A DNA stretch of 64,000 bases from Lachnospiraceae bacterium UBA7160. Lineage in GTDB: Bacteria; Bacillota; Clostridia; Lachnospirales; Lachnospiraceae. Under the pieces are notes generated by a model. It saw nothing but the letters and a program-made list of their open reading frames with translations. It did not search any database and was not told the origin of the DNA. Position numbers and translations under genes: made by a program. The stretch covers positions 30,179 to 94,178 of the forward strand of contig DKWE01000023.1 of assembly GCA_002491565.1 (NCBI GenBank), in the 5' to 3' direction. Within the stretch, counting starts at the first letter, position 1. The number at the start of each line of letters is the position of its first letter. Below, one piece after another: positions 1 to 7,816 of the stretch.

Positions 1-516
1 ATCATGCTTTCGGGCGAGACAGCGATGGGCAAATACCCGGTAGAGACTTTACAGATGATGGCACAGATCGCGGAGTCAACCGAGCAGCACCTGCCCTACG
101 ACGGTGTGCCGCATTATCATTCCATGCGCGGCGACGCGAATGTATCAAACGCAGTGGGAGTGGCTGCGGTGCGCACCGCACTCAACGTGCAGGCGAAGTG
201 CATCGTCACCCCGACGATGTCCGGTCAGACGGCGCGGCTGATGTCGCATTTCCGGCCGCAGACCCCGATCTATGCCGTGACACCGAACGACTGGGCGCAG
301 CGGAAGATGCAGATTTATTGGGGAGTGACGCCGCTGAAGGGTTACGAGGAGGACACGACCGAGCACATTATCTCCCACGCGATGTACGTCGTGAAGCGCG
401 AGGGTTACGTAGAGGAAGGAGATATCGTTGTCTTCACAGCAGGCGATCCGGCGACAAACATTGTCAAGGGCAAGGGCGCGATGACCAATATGATGCATGT
501 GATACAGGCAAAGTAG
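1..516 (+). CDS. pyk: Pyruvate kinase, C-terminal part (5' end outside window)
   Basis: Reading frame is open from base 1, so the gene begins before the window; about 171 residues remain. The first residues IMLSGETAMGKYPVE match the conserved pyruvate kinase segment after the substrate-binding loop, and the rest is the alpha/beta C-terminal domain (VGVAAVRTALNVQAKCIVTPTMSGQTARLMSHFRP). The enzyme makes pyruvate and ATP from phosphoenolpyruvate and ADP in the cytoplasm, as the last step of glycolysis. The frame stops right after the C-domain (IVKGKGAMTNMMHVIQAK), so the extra PEP-utiliser-like domain of some Bacillus enzymes is absent. Identification is firm; only the N-terminal two thirds are unseen. 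Confidence 0.95.
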   Translation: MMLSGETAMGKYPVETLQMMAQIAESTEQHLPYDGVPHYHSMRGDANVSNAVGVAAVRTALNVQAKCIVTPTMSGQTARLMSHFRPQTPIYAVTPNDWAQRKMQIYWGVTPLKGYEEDTTEHIISHAMYVVKREGYVEEGDIVVFTAGDPATNIVKGKGAMTNMMHVIQAK

Positions 517-540
517 ATAGCTGAACAGAGCTGCCTGTGA

Positions 541-700
541 GTGGAAGCGTGCAGCCGGCATCACCGAGCAGTCTGTGGGAGGAAGCGTGCAGCCGGCATC
601 GCCGAGCAGTCTATAAGTGAAAGCGTGCAGCCGGCATAGAATAGTTTGTGAGGGAAAGCATGCAGCTGTACAGGACTGTCTGTGGCAGAGACAGGGGGCT
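541..700. repeat. Degenerate ~38 bp tandem repeat in spacer
   Basis: The core GCGTGCAGCCGGCAT starts at 547, 585 and 623 (period 38), and a decayed copy (GCATGCAGCTGTACA) starts at 658. Partial copies of the GCAGTCTGTG part continue to about 760. It fills the spacer between pyruvate kinase and the response regulator. No plausible gene lies in it. Function unknown; it resembles other decaying minisatellites in this window (29018-29108, 53978-54135). Confidence 0.75.
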
Positions 701-783
701 GCACAGAACTGTCTGGTGGGAATAAGCAGCCAGACAGCTTGCCTGTGAGATAAAGTACAGATACGTTAAGAAAGGGTAGATTT

Positions 784-1479
784 ATGTATACGATTCTGGT
801 TTGTGACGATGAGCGCGAGATTGTGGACGCGATTGAAATTTATCTCTCCCAGGAGGGATATCGGGTGCTGAAAGCGTACGATGGCATGGAGGCACTGGAA
901 ATCCTGAAGCAGGAGGAGGTACATCTGCTGATTCTGGATGTGATGATGCCGAAGCTGGACGGGATCCATACTATGATGAAAATCCGTGAGACGAGCAGCA
1001 TTCCGATTATTGTGCTGTCTGCGAAGACCCAGGATACCGACAAGGTACTTGGCCTGAACCTTGGGGCGGATGACTATGTGGCGAAGCCGTTCAATCCGCT
1101 GGAACTTCTGGCTCGTGTGAAGTCCCAGATCCGCCGCTATACAAATTTCGGTACAGCGGACCAGGCGGAATCGGAGCACATTTACGCAACTGGCGGACTG
1201 ATGATCAATGACGATCGCAAAGAGGTAACAGTGGACGGAGAGCCGGTGAAGCTCACAAGAATCGAGTACAACATCCTTCTGTTTCTCGTGCAGAATAAGG
1301 GCAAGGTATTCTCCATCGACCAGATTTATGAGCAGATCTGGAAAGAGGAGGCGTACGGCGCGGATAATACTGTGACCGTCCATATCCGTCACATCCGCGA
1401 GAAGATCGAGATCGACCCGAAGAACCCGAAGTACCTCAAGGTCATCTGGGGGATCGGATATAAGGTGGAGAAACTTTAA
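784..1479 (+). CDS. OmpR/PhoB-family response regulator (VanR-like)
   Basis: 231 residues. An N-terminal receiver domain (1-120) has the acidic pair in LVCDDE, the phospho-acceptor D52 in LLILDVMMPKLDG, the conserved Thr/Ser region (IIVLSAK) and K101 in AKPFNPLELL. The C-terminal winged-helix trans_reg_C domain (about 130-231) includes KVFSIDQIYEQIW and the recognition helix region NTVTVHIRHIREKIE. It should bind promoter DNA when phosphorylated by the kinase at 1669, 189 bp downstream. The start has an AAGGG ribosome site 6 bases upstream. The VanR-like subfamily is inferred from overall resemblance; target genes are unknown. Confidence 0.95.
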   Translation: MYTILVCDDEREIVDAIEIYLSQEGYRVLKAYDGMEALEILKQEEVHLLILDVMMPKLDGIHTMMKIRETSSIPIIVLSAKTQDTDKVLGLNLGADDYVAKPFNPLELLARVKSQIRRYTNFGTADQAESEHIYATGGLMINDDRKEVTVDGEPVKLTRIEYNILLFLVQNKGKVFSIDQIYEQIWKEEAYGADNTVTVHIRHIREKIEIDPKNPKYLKVIWGIGYKVEKL

Positions 1480-1607
1480 GCAGCGTTTTTTACATTACGT
1501 CATTCTGCTGGCGGCAGCCAGATGCAGCGTCGGCTGGGATAGCCAAATGGTAATAAGCCAGGCGACGCAGGTTATTTTCGGATATTGCTACAATTATGCT
1601 TCATTAG

Positions 1608-1643
1608 GCCACAGACATATGTTTCCAGGCAGGTGTCTGTGGC
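1608..1643. promoter_or_regulatory. Inverted repeat between regulator and kinase genes
   Basis: A perfect 10 bp inverted repeat GCCACAGACA / TGTCTGTGGC with a 16-base loop lies 25 bases before the kinase start. No T-run follows, so a plain intrinsic terminator is unlikely. It could be an RNA hairpin tuning kinase translation or a protein-binding site. Function unproven. Confidence 0.4.
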
Positions 1644-1668
1644 TGAATTGGTATACTGGAGGAAATAG

Positions 1669-3996
1669 ATGGATACTTTCATTTACAGCAAGCGGACAAA
1701 GCTTCTCCTGATCGTACTTCAGGCCCTTGCGGCAGGTGTGCTGGCGTACTGTATGCTGAACATCGGATTCTGGATGGAGGATTCCTACAGCCTGAAGGAA
1801 TTTTCAAAAGCATATGAGGAGACCGATCTCTTTTTCCGGCAGGTTGATGCGATCCTGCATCAGAAAATTGACGGGCAGGACAATCAGACGCTTTTTGAGA
1901 CGGGCGGAGAGTTTGACGGGGAGAAGGAGATCGATATACAATCCTACGGGAAGGGGCCAAATGCAGTCCGGGATCTGAATACGACGTATCTGCTCTCGGA
2001 TCTTCTGGCTTTTTGCGAAAACGGAGGACTGGACGCACTGCACAAGGCGGTTAGCGAGGCAAACAAGCTGGAGAACCGGCAGGAGGCGGGGGAGCAGCTG
2101 GACAAGCAGTCCGGGACGCTGGAAACGATCCGTCCGGTCACTGGAATCAGTCTCTCCGAGTGCTCCCGCTGGTATTCGGATTCCGCGGGCTATGTGATGC
2201 AGATGTATACCCGTCTGGAGGAGGTCTGCCAGGAAATCTACCAGCGCTACCGCCAGTACTCGGGGGCGCAGGACGAAAGCTGGTCGGGGGAGGCGCCAAG
2301 CAATCTGCGCTATTGCATTGAAAATTCTACGACGCAGGAGCTCTATACAAATCTTGAGGCAGACAGCTACGCGGATGCGGCGGAAGCTCTGGCACAGGAC
2401 ACAGAGTATACAATTCTTTATGAGGGAGAGCGGAGCTTTAATATCATGATCTCCAACCCCGACAATGTATTGAATGAGGCGGCAGGAGAATGGTTTCTGG
2501 AAAAACGGTTTGTCAATACGAACGAGCGTGTCCTGATTGCGGTGAATCTGGAATATCCGGTAAGCGATTTGCTGGGAACGTATGCGGATTACTTTTCGAG
2601 ACGGGAGAGTATCGTGTGGGGCTCAGTATTTGGTGTGATCGTAAGCCTGCTGGTGCTGCTGACTGCCTTTGCACTTTCGATTGCTTCGACAGGCTGGGAG
2701 AAGGGACGTCTGGCGCCCCGGCTGTATTGGATGGACCAGATTCCGACGGAGCTTGCTTGCGGACTCTATATGGTTGCAGTCGTACTGGCGATGGTATTTC
2801 TGCAGTGGAAGAAGCCGGATCCGGAGCTGCTTTCTGTAAGGCAGCGCGTATTCTGGTCTTCTGCTGCGGCGTTTAGCTGGATTTTAATGCTGTCCGCCTG
2901 CACCGGATTTACGCGCCGGCTCCGCTCGCATAAGCTCTGGCACAACAGCATCTGCCGGATGCTGCTGCACACCTGGAGAAAGGTCACTGCGGCACGCGCG
3001 GCATCCGTGCAGCTGTTAATTTTCTATTTAATTTTCTTCGTGCTGAATTTCGCGCTGCTGTTGTTCGGGCGTGTCGGGATCTTCCTGGTCTTCGTGCTCG
3101 ATATGGCAGTACTTTTGTATCTGCTGCGTGACATGGCCGGGAAGCAGAGCGTCTGGGAGGGCATTCATCAGATATCGAGAGGGGATCTGACGTATAAGAT
3201 TGATACGACAACGCTGATGGGCGAGACGTATGAGATGGCGAAAGCGGTCAATGAGATGGGCGACGGACTGCAGGAGGCGGTGGAGGCTATCGTGAAAAAT
3301 GAGCGGTTGAAGGCAGAATTGATCACGAATGTCTCACATGATCTGAAGACACCTCTGACCTCGATTGTCAATTATGTGGACCTGCTGAAAAGAGAAAATC
3401 TGCCAGGAGAGCGCGTACAGCACTGCATTGAGGTGCTTGACCAGAAATCACAGCGTCTGAAGCAGCTGACCGAGGACCTGGTAGAAGTCAGCAAGATCAG
3501 CTCTGGAAATGTTGAGCTGCACATGGTGCGGATCGAGGTGCGGAGCATGCTGCAGCAGGCGTACGGAGAATTCGAGGAGCGGCTGGCGGAGCGCGGCCTG
3601 TACGCAGCCTGGGATATGCCGGGCCAGCCGGTTCACATCATGGCGGACGGCAGGCAGTTCTGGCGCATTCTTGAAAATCTGCTGGGAAATTGCTGCAAGT
3701 ATGCGCTGGAAAACAGCGCGATCGTCATCCGGCTTCGTGCAGACAGCCAGATGGCGGTCATTGAGCTGCAAAATACACCGCAGGAACCGCTTCATATTGA
3801 TGCCCAGGAACTGATGGGCCGTTTCGTGCGCGGAGACCGCAGCCGGAACACCGAAGGCAGCGGCCTCGGACTCTCCATCGCGCAGAGCCTGGCGGAGCTT
3901 TTAGGCGGGACCTTCCAGCTGCAGCTCCCTGACGGCAAGTTTGCCGTTACGATGGTATTTCCGCTGGCGAAGGAGGAGCCGGATGGAAACCGTTAA
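1669..3996 (+). CDS. Multi-pass membrane sensor histidine kinase
   Basis: 775 residues. One transmembrane helix near the N-terminus (about 12-33) and an extracytoplasmic sensor of about 280 residues precede a cluster of hydrophobic segments (about 310-500), then a HAMP-like linker and the kinase core. The H-box NVSHDLKTPLTSI carries H557 (codon 3337-3339), the N-box is ILENLLGNCCKY, and the ATP lid is GSGLGLSIA. It is expected to autophosphorylate on the membrane and pass phosphate to the regulator at 784. The start follows GGAGG by 6 bases. The sensor is rich in acidic and Gln residues and I do not recognise its ligand. Confidence 0.93.
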   Translation: MDTFIYSKRTKLLLIVLQALAAGVLAYCMLNIGFWMEDSYSLKEFSKAYEETDLFFRQVDAILHQKIDGQDNQTLFETGGEFDGEKEIDIQSYGKGPNAVRDLNTTYLLSDLLAFCENGGLDALHKAVSEANKLENRQEAGEQLDKQSGTLETIRPVTGISLSECSRWYSDSAGYVMQMYTRLEEVCQEIYQRYRQYSGAQDESWSGEAPSNLRYCIENSTTQELYTNLEADSYADAAEALAQDTEYTILYEGERSFNIMISNPDNVLNEAAGEWFLEKRFVNTNERVLIAVNLEYPVSDLLGTYADYFSRRESIVWGSVFGVIVSLLVLLTAFALSIASTGWEKGRLAPRLYWMDQIPTELACGLYMVAVVLAMVFLQWKKPDPELLSVRQRVFWSSAAAFSWILMLSACTGFTRRLRSHKLWHNSICRMLLHTWRKVTAARAASVQLLIFYLIFFVLNFALLLFGRVGIFLVFVLDMAVLLYLLRDMAGKQSVWEGIHQISRGDLTYKIDTTTLMGETYEMAKAVNEMGDGLQEAVEAIVKNERLKAELITNVSHDLKTPLTSIVNYVDLLKRENLPGERVQHCIEVLDQKSQRLKQLTEDLVEVSKISSGNVELHMVRIEVRSMLQQAYGEFEERLAERGLYAAWDMPGQPVHIMADGRQFWRILENLLGNCCKYALENSAIVIRLRADSQMAVIELQNTPQEPLHIDAQELMGRFVRGDRSRNTEGSGLGLSIAQSLAELLGGTFQLQLPDGKFAVTMVFPLAKEEPDGNR

Positions 3997-4137
3997 ACCT
4001 CCCCTTGAGGATAGCCCATAAATTTCATTTCATATTCTGCAGCAGGAGATTCCGGCAGCACCCCGGAAACCGGAATAAAGATAGGGGCAGGGCTGTGCCG
4101 GCTCAATTTTAATTTTGTATAAAAAAAGGGGATATAG

Positions 4138-4332
4138 GTGCCAGTATCGGATAAAAAAAGACAAAGCAATGATAGATATAATGCGACTTGTGATTATATT
4201 AGCCTACGTCCCAAAAAAGAGATTGGTGTAAAAATCAGGCAGGCTGCGGAAGCATCTGGACAGAGCCTGCAGGGATATATATTATAGGCAATAGCAGAAC
4301 GGATGGACAGGGACGGGGGGAAAGAAAATTAA
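4138..4332 (+). pseudogene. Arc/ribbon-helix-helix-like small protein with in-frame TAG
   Basis: A GTG start at 4138, preceded by AAAGGGG, opens a frame reading VPVSDKKRQSNDRYNATCDY, then ISLRPKKEIGVKIRQAAEAS and GQSLQGYIL, stopping at TAG 4285-4287. The same frame continues in a family-like way (AIAERMDRDGGKEN) to TAA at 4330. The pattern resembles small Arc/RHH-like proteins of Clostridia in which the segment is LQGYILQA..ERM, so TAG stands where CAG (Gln) is expected. Either the gene is inactivated by one C-to-T change or a 49-residue product is made. Family assignment is from memory of similar sequences. It sits just upstream of the toxin-like locus. Confidence 0.6.
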
Positions 4333-4419
4333 ATAGATCCCGGCTATAATGTGTTTAACCGGGGAGCTGAAGGGGCGATATGCCAGCCGCTGGACTTGCA
4401 AAGGAAAGGGGCTGATGCT

Positions 4420-4506
4420 ATGGTTACATACAGCGGTTTGTTTGCTTTTGTGATTATGCTTTGCGCAGTCGTGACTCTTGTTATCTACGCGATGCGTAAA
4501 AAATAG
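4420..4506 (+). CDS. Holin-like type I toxin peptide, 28 aa
   Basis: ATG 4420 follows the strong ribosome site AAAGGAAAGGGG. The product MVTYSGLFAFVIMLCAVVTL (then VIYAMRKK) is one hydrophobic helix with a basic tail. That is the signature of the putative holin-like toxin family (MVTYE/S-start peptides) of Bacillota, whose members insert in the cytoplasmic membrane. The gene ends inside a bidirectional terminator hairpin (4498-4540) and faces a strong minus-strand promoter (4598-4626), the layout of txpA/ratA-type type I toxin-antitoxin pairs. No other function is proposed. Fairly sure of the gene, less so of toxicity. Confidence 0.7.
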   Translation: MVTYSGLFAFVIMLCAVVTLVIYAMRKK

Positions 4507-4540
4507 CGCCCTCGGTCTGGTAAACTAGGCGCTATTTTTT
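4498..4540. terminator. Bidirectional terminator at 3' end of toxin peptide gene
   Basis: Perfect 13 bp inverted repeat AAAAAATAGCGCC (4498-4510) and GGCGCTATTTTTT (4528-4540) with a 17-base loop. It gives a U-run in both directions, so it can end both the toxin mRNA (its stop codon lies in the left arm) and the convergent antisense RNA. Confidence 0.85.
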
Positions 4541-4591
4541 GACACTTATTTGCCAGCGGCTAGGGGCTATCTAGCTTTCGGCTCTCTTGTT
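4498..4591 (-). ncRNA. Predicted antisense antitoxin RNA
   Basis: The minus-strand promoter at 4598-4626 should start transcription near 4591, running toward the toxin gene. The first terminator met is the hairpin at 4540-4498, giving an RNA of about 90-95 nt overlapping the 3' end of the toxin mRNA; read-through would overlap the whole gene. Existence is inferred from promoter, terminator and geometry only. Confidence 0.5.
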
Positions 4592-4597
4592 AAACAC

Positions 4598-4626
4598 ATT
4601 ATAGCTTTTTACAGGGATTTTTTCAA
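4598..4626 (-). promoter_or_regulatory. Promoter of the antisense RNA
   Basis: Read on the minus strand: TTGAAA (4626-4621), a 17-base spacer, TATAAT (4603-4598). This is a near-consensus sigma-A promoter pointing at the toxin peptide gene. Confidence 0.8.
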
Positions 4627-4637
4627 CTCCATTTTCA

Positions 4638-4670
4638 AAATAGCCTGGATATAATTCCGGCTATTTTTTT
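4638..4670. terminator. Hairpin with T-run
   Basis: AAATAGCC (4638-4645) pairs with GGCTATTT (4659-4666), followed by a T-run to 4670. It would stop plus-strand transcripts leaving the toxin locus. Confidence 0.65.
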
Positions 4671-4839
4671 GTGCGACGTCGCAACCAATGCCACAGTCCT
4701 GTTTGTACGTATTTAATTGCATATGTTTGTGTTTAATAGACACACGGTAGACACAAGCATTTGAAGAAAGCCTTTAAATAAAGCACTTGCGTGTAAAAAA
4801 ATTTTAATTTATTTTTAAGATTGCCTATAGTGCAGAACC

Positions 4840-4868
4840 TTGCCATTAATCGGGAAAACGTTTATAAT
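4840..4868 (+). promoter_or_regulatory. Sigma-A promoter of the L,D-transpeptidase gene
   Basis: TTGCCA (4840-4845), 17-base spacer, TATAAT (4863-4868). It lies about 50 bases before the GTG/ATG start region of the gene at 4918, so transcription should start near 4875. Confidence 0.75.
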
Positions 4869-4917
4869 CAGACAGAACGGCATATTATAATACAAAACTG
4901 GCGGAGGGCAGGTCGGA

Positions 4918-7134
4918 ATGTGTGGAGCTTTCGCCGGGATAACGGGGAGAAAAAGAATGGGTGAAAACGAGGAAGCTGCAAAGCAGGGAAAAGAAATGCA
5001 AAGTTTGAAGAATGCAGCAGTGAGAAGGGAAAGCCAGCAGGGACATGGCATGGTCTATGGGTCAGAGGAGAGCAATCGCAGAATAGCCAGAATACGCCAA
5101 AGCAGGGAACGGAGTGTAAAGGAAGCACAGGACGGGAAGCTGGCGGGAGCAGAAATACAGCCGGCACAGGATGGAAAACTGACAAAAGTACAGCCAGCAC
5201 AAAAAGTACATAGTGAAAAGCCGGCGGAGAGCCAGAACATCACGCAGAGGGAAGTGGTGAAACAAAGTCATATGATGGCTGAGAAACAGCCAAAGAAGCG
5301 GCTGCGCATGTCATTAGCCGAGTCTGAGCGTGAGGCAGAAGGCGGGAACGGGGAGACAGGAAAGCGGCGGGCAGTCAGCTATACCGGCAAGCTTCCGACA
5401 GAAGAGCTGCGGCGCGCCCGCAGGGAGACAGCTGCTTCTGCTTCCTATGTCACATTACACGGCAGACCTGAAGAGGAAAGGAAAGATTCTTCAGGGATGG
5501 CAGGACCTTTGGTTTTGTCTTCCGGGTCGGATACACCCAGAAAGAGAGAGGAAGAAACAGTACCAAAGGTTCGCAAAGAGATGCGGCTGTCGGAAGAAAC
5601 AGTACCAAAGCGGCATAAGGAGACAGCACCGTCGGAAGATGCAGCGTCAAAGCGGCATAAGGAGACAGTGTCGCCGGAGAAAGCAGCGCCAAAGCGTCGC
5701 ACTGAGGTGTCGTCATCAGAAGAGACAGCCACTGGCAATTGGCAGGAGCGGCTTCGGGAGCGCAGACGCAGGCGGATTCGCAACGTGCTGTTTGCTTTTG
5801 GAGGTGTGATCGGAATAGCATATTTGGCGGTTGCTGTTTATTTTGGTTCCCATTTTTATGAGGGCACTGGAATTTTTGGAATTGACTGCAGCCAGAAGAC
5901 GGTAGAAGAAGTGAAGGAAGAAGTCTCTGAGAAGCTGGGAGAGTACCGGCTTGCTTTGAAGGAACGTGAAGGCAGAACGGAATATCTCAGTGCAGAGCAG
6001 GTGGGACTAAGATTTGTAGATAACAGCAGTATTGATCAGATGATGAGGGCGCAGCGCTCCTATATCTGGCCAGTGATGATTCTTTTGGATAAGAATCAGA
6101 TGGCATCGGTTGCGTTTACCTATGATAAGGAAAAAACAGCTGGGGCGCTGGGACAGCTGGCCTGTATGAATGCGGCGTATTCGGTTGCTCCAAAGGATGC
6201 CTACGTGAAAACAACGGACACCGGATTTGTAGTAGAGCCGGAGGTCATGGGGACAATGCTGGATCCGAAAAAGACACAGGAGGCGTTGTTTGCAGCGCTG
6301 GACAGCGGAAGTACGGAGCTTTCTCTGGAAGAGGAAGAGTGCTATATTGATCCGAAGGTATACAGAGACGATGAGGAGCTGCAGAGGATTGCTTCACAGA
6401 AAAATGAACTCGCGAAGGCAAATATTACATTTGATTTTGGAGACCGCCAGGAGATTGTGAACGCCTCTGTTATTGAGGATTGGATTGTGGAGCGCGCGGA
6501 CGGCAGCTTTGTGATCGATGACGTGTGTGTGACGGAGTATGTTGAGTCACTGGCACAGAAGTATGATACATTTGGGATGCCGCGCGACTTCTATACGTCG
6601 ATCGGTACGGTTGTGACACTCTATGATGGGGATTATGGATGGTGTATCGATCAGGATGCGACAATTGTGGCGCTGCTGAATGCACTGGCTGAAGGGTATC
6701 AGGGTACGATGGAGCCGGTATATCTTTATACAGCGATGAGCCGCGATACAAACGATATTGGAGATACTTACGTAGAGATCTGCATTTCAAGACAGGAAAT
6801 GTGGTGCTACGAATATGGTACCTGCATTGTGGATACACCAGTCGTGACGGGCAACCCGAATAAAAATAATGCAACTCCGTCAAATGGTGTCTGGTCTATT
6901 GATGCGAAGATGCGTGACTATGTGCTTGTCGGTGAGGGATACCGTTCTCCGGTGGATTACTGGATGCCGTTTAATGGGGGTGTTGGGATTCATGATATGC
7001 AGACAAGAGCCTATTTCGGCGGCTCGATTTATCTGACAAATGGTTCGCACGGATGTATCAACACGCCATATAATATGGTACAGGTTATTTATAATGCTGT
7101 GTCGGTTGGCACTCCGGTTATTGTATATGATTAG
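4918..7134 (+). CDS. Membrane-anchored L,D-transpeptidase (YkuD)
   Basis: Up to 738 residues. The first 280 are charged low-complexity cytoplasmic sequence with repeated PKRHKET-type blocks. One transmembrane helix follows (about 287-310), then an extracellular PG_binding_4-like region and a C-terminal YkuD domain with the catalytic motif SHGCINTP (Cys about 713). Such enzymes make 3-3 cross-links in peptidoglycan or attach proteins to it. ATG 4918 has GGAGGG upstream; a second in-frame ATG at 4957 has GGGGAG and is equally good. The very long cytoplasmic tail, rich in Lys/Arg/Glu and phosphorylatable Ser/Thr, is unusual. Function is confident, exact start is not. Confidence 0.9.
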   Translation: MCGAFAGITGRKRMGENEEAAKQGKEMQSLKNAAVRRESQQGHGMVYGSEESNRRIARIRQSRERSVKEAQDGKLAGAEIQPAQDGKLTKVQPAQKVHSEKPAESQNITQREVVKQSHMMAEKQPKKRLRMSLAESEREAEGGNGETGKRRAVSYTGKLPTEELRRARRETAASASYVTLHGRPEEERKDSSGMAGPLVLSSGSDTPRKREEETVPKVRKEMRLSEETVPKRHKETAPSEDAASKRHKETVSPEKAAPKRRTEVSSSEETATGNWQERLRERRRRRIRNVLFAFGGVIGIAYLAVAVYFGSHFYEGTGIFGIDCSQKTVEEVKEEVSEKLGEYRLALKEREGRTEYLSAEQVGLRFVDNSSIDQMMRAQRSYIWPVMILLDKNQMASVAFTYDKEKTAGALGQLACMNAAYSVAPKDAYVKTTDTGFVVEPEVMGTMLDPKKTQEALFAALDSGSTELSLEEEECYIDPKVYRDDEELQRIASQKNELAKANITFDFGDRQEIVNASVIEDWIVERADGSFVIDDVCVTEYVESLAQKYDTFGMPRDFYTSIGTVVTLYDGDYGWCIDQDATIVALLNALAEGYQGTMEPVYLYTAMSRDTNDIGDTYVEICISRQEMWCYEYGTCIVDTPVVTGNPNKNNATPSNGVWSIDAKMRDYVLVGEGYRSPVDYWMPFNGGVGIHDMQTRAYFGGSIYLTNGSHGCINTPYNMVQVIYNAVSVGTPVIVYD

Positions 7135-7298
7135 GCATTGCGATTTGCAGTTCTCGTACGAAGTATGCAGGAGTGCCGCGCGGTTCCGCTGTTTTTACAC
7201 AGAAAAATAGTTTTTTCACAGCCCCTTCGCAGAGGGCGGTTTCAGGCAGCGGCGGGTTTGAAGCAGCAGCGATGGACATAGCTTCCGGGAGGAAAAGA

Positions 7299-7814
7299 AT
7301 GAAGGAAAAGAAGAAAAAGAGGCTGGAGAAGGAAAAGTCAGAAGAGAAACAGCTGAAAAAAGCGAAGAAGTCGAAAAAAGAGGAAGGAAAAAAGAAAAAG
7401 AAAAAGGCTGCAGGCAATACGGAAGCTGCCAAAACAGAAAGCCTGCAGGAGATTCAAGAGGAACGAGCCAAAAACCGACGGGTAATAGAAACTGAAAATG
7501 CAAGAACTCCGCAGGCGGCGAGGATTGAAAAAAGCGATGACCCGGCATTTAGCCCGGCAGCTATATTTCGGGCACTGGGGGATGAGCAGCGGCTCCGGAT
7601 TTTGGAACTGTTGAGGGAGAAGGAGCTGTGTGCGGCGGAGATTCTGCAGTCCCTTTCGATTGTGCAGTCGACGTTGTCTCACCATATGAAAAGTTTATGT
7701 GAATCTGGTGTTGTTTGTGCGCGTAAACAGGGAAAGTGGACGTATTATTCGATTAACGGGCAGACAGTCCGGATGGCGCAAAAGTATCTGGAATGCTGCC
7801 GCAATGAGAGGTAA
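7299..7814 (+). CDS. ArsR-family regulator with lysine-rich N-terminal tail
   Basis: 171 residues from ATG 7299, which has GGGAGG 5-6 bases upstream; a longer frame from GTG 7173 lacks a sensible site. The first 50 residues are almost only Lys, Glu and Ala (MKEKKKKRLEKEK), then a linker, then an ArsR winged helix (about 85-171): ALGDEQRLRILELLREKEL, the recognition part QSTLSHHMKSLCESGVV and the wing GKWTYYSI. The ELCVCDL metal site of ArsR/SmtB is not present (ELCAAEI), so metal sensing of that kind is unlikely. It ends 2 bases before the zinc-ribbon gene, suggesting co-transcription and possibly co-regulation. The basic tail could bind DNA or acidic membranes. Confidence 0.85.
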   Translation: MKEKKKKRLEKEKSEEKQLKKAKKSKKEEGKKKKKKAAGNTEAAKTESLQEIQEERAKNRRVIETENARTPQAARIEKSDDPAFSPAAIFRALGDEQRLRILELLREKELCAAEILQSLSIVQSTLSHHMKSLCESGVVCARKQGKWTYYSINGQTVRMAQKYLECCRNER

Positions 7815-7816
7815 TT

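Larger units (their letters stand above)
4343..4605. repeat. 17 bp inverted repeat carrying -10 boxes at both ends of the toxin locus
   Basis: GCTATAATGTGTTTAAC occurs at 4343-4359 on the plus strand and, perfectly inverted, at 4589-4605. Each copy contains TATAAT, so the two convergent transcripts would start from the same sequence. The plus-strand copy has no good -35 box, while the minus copy does. Confidence 0.75.
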
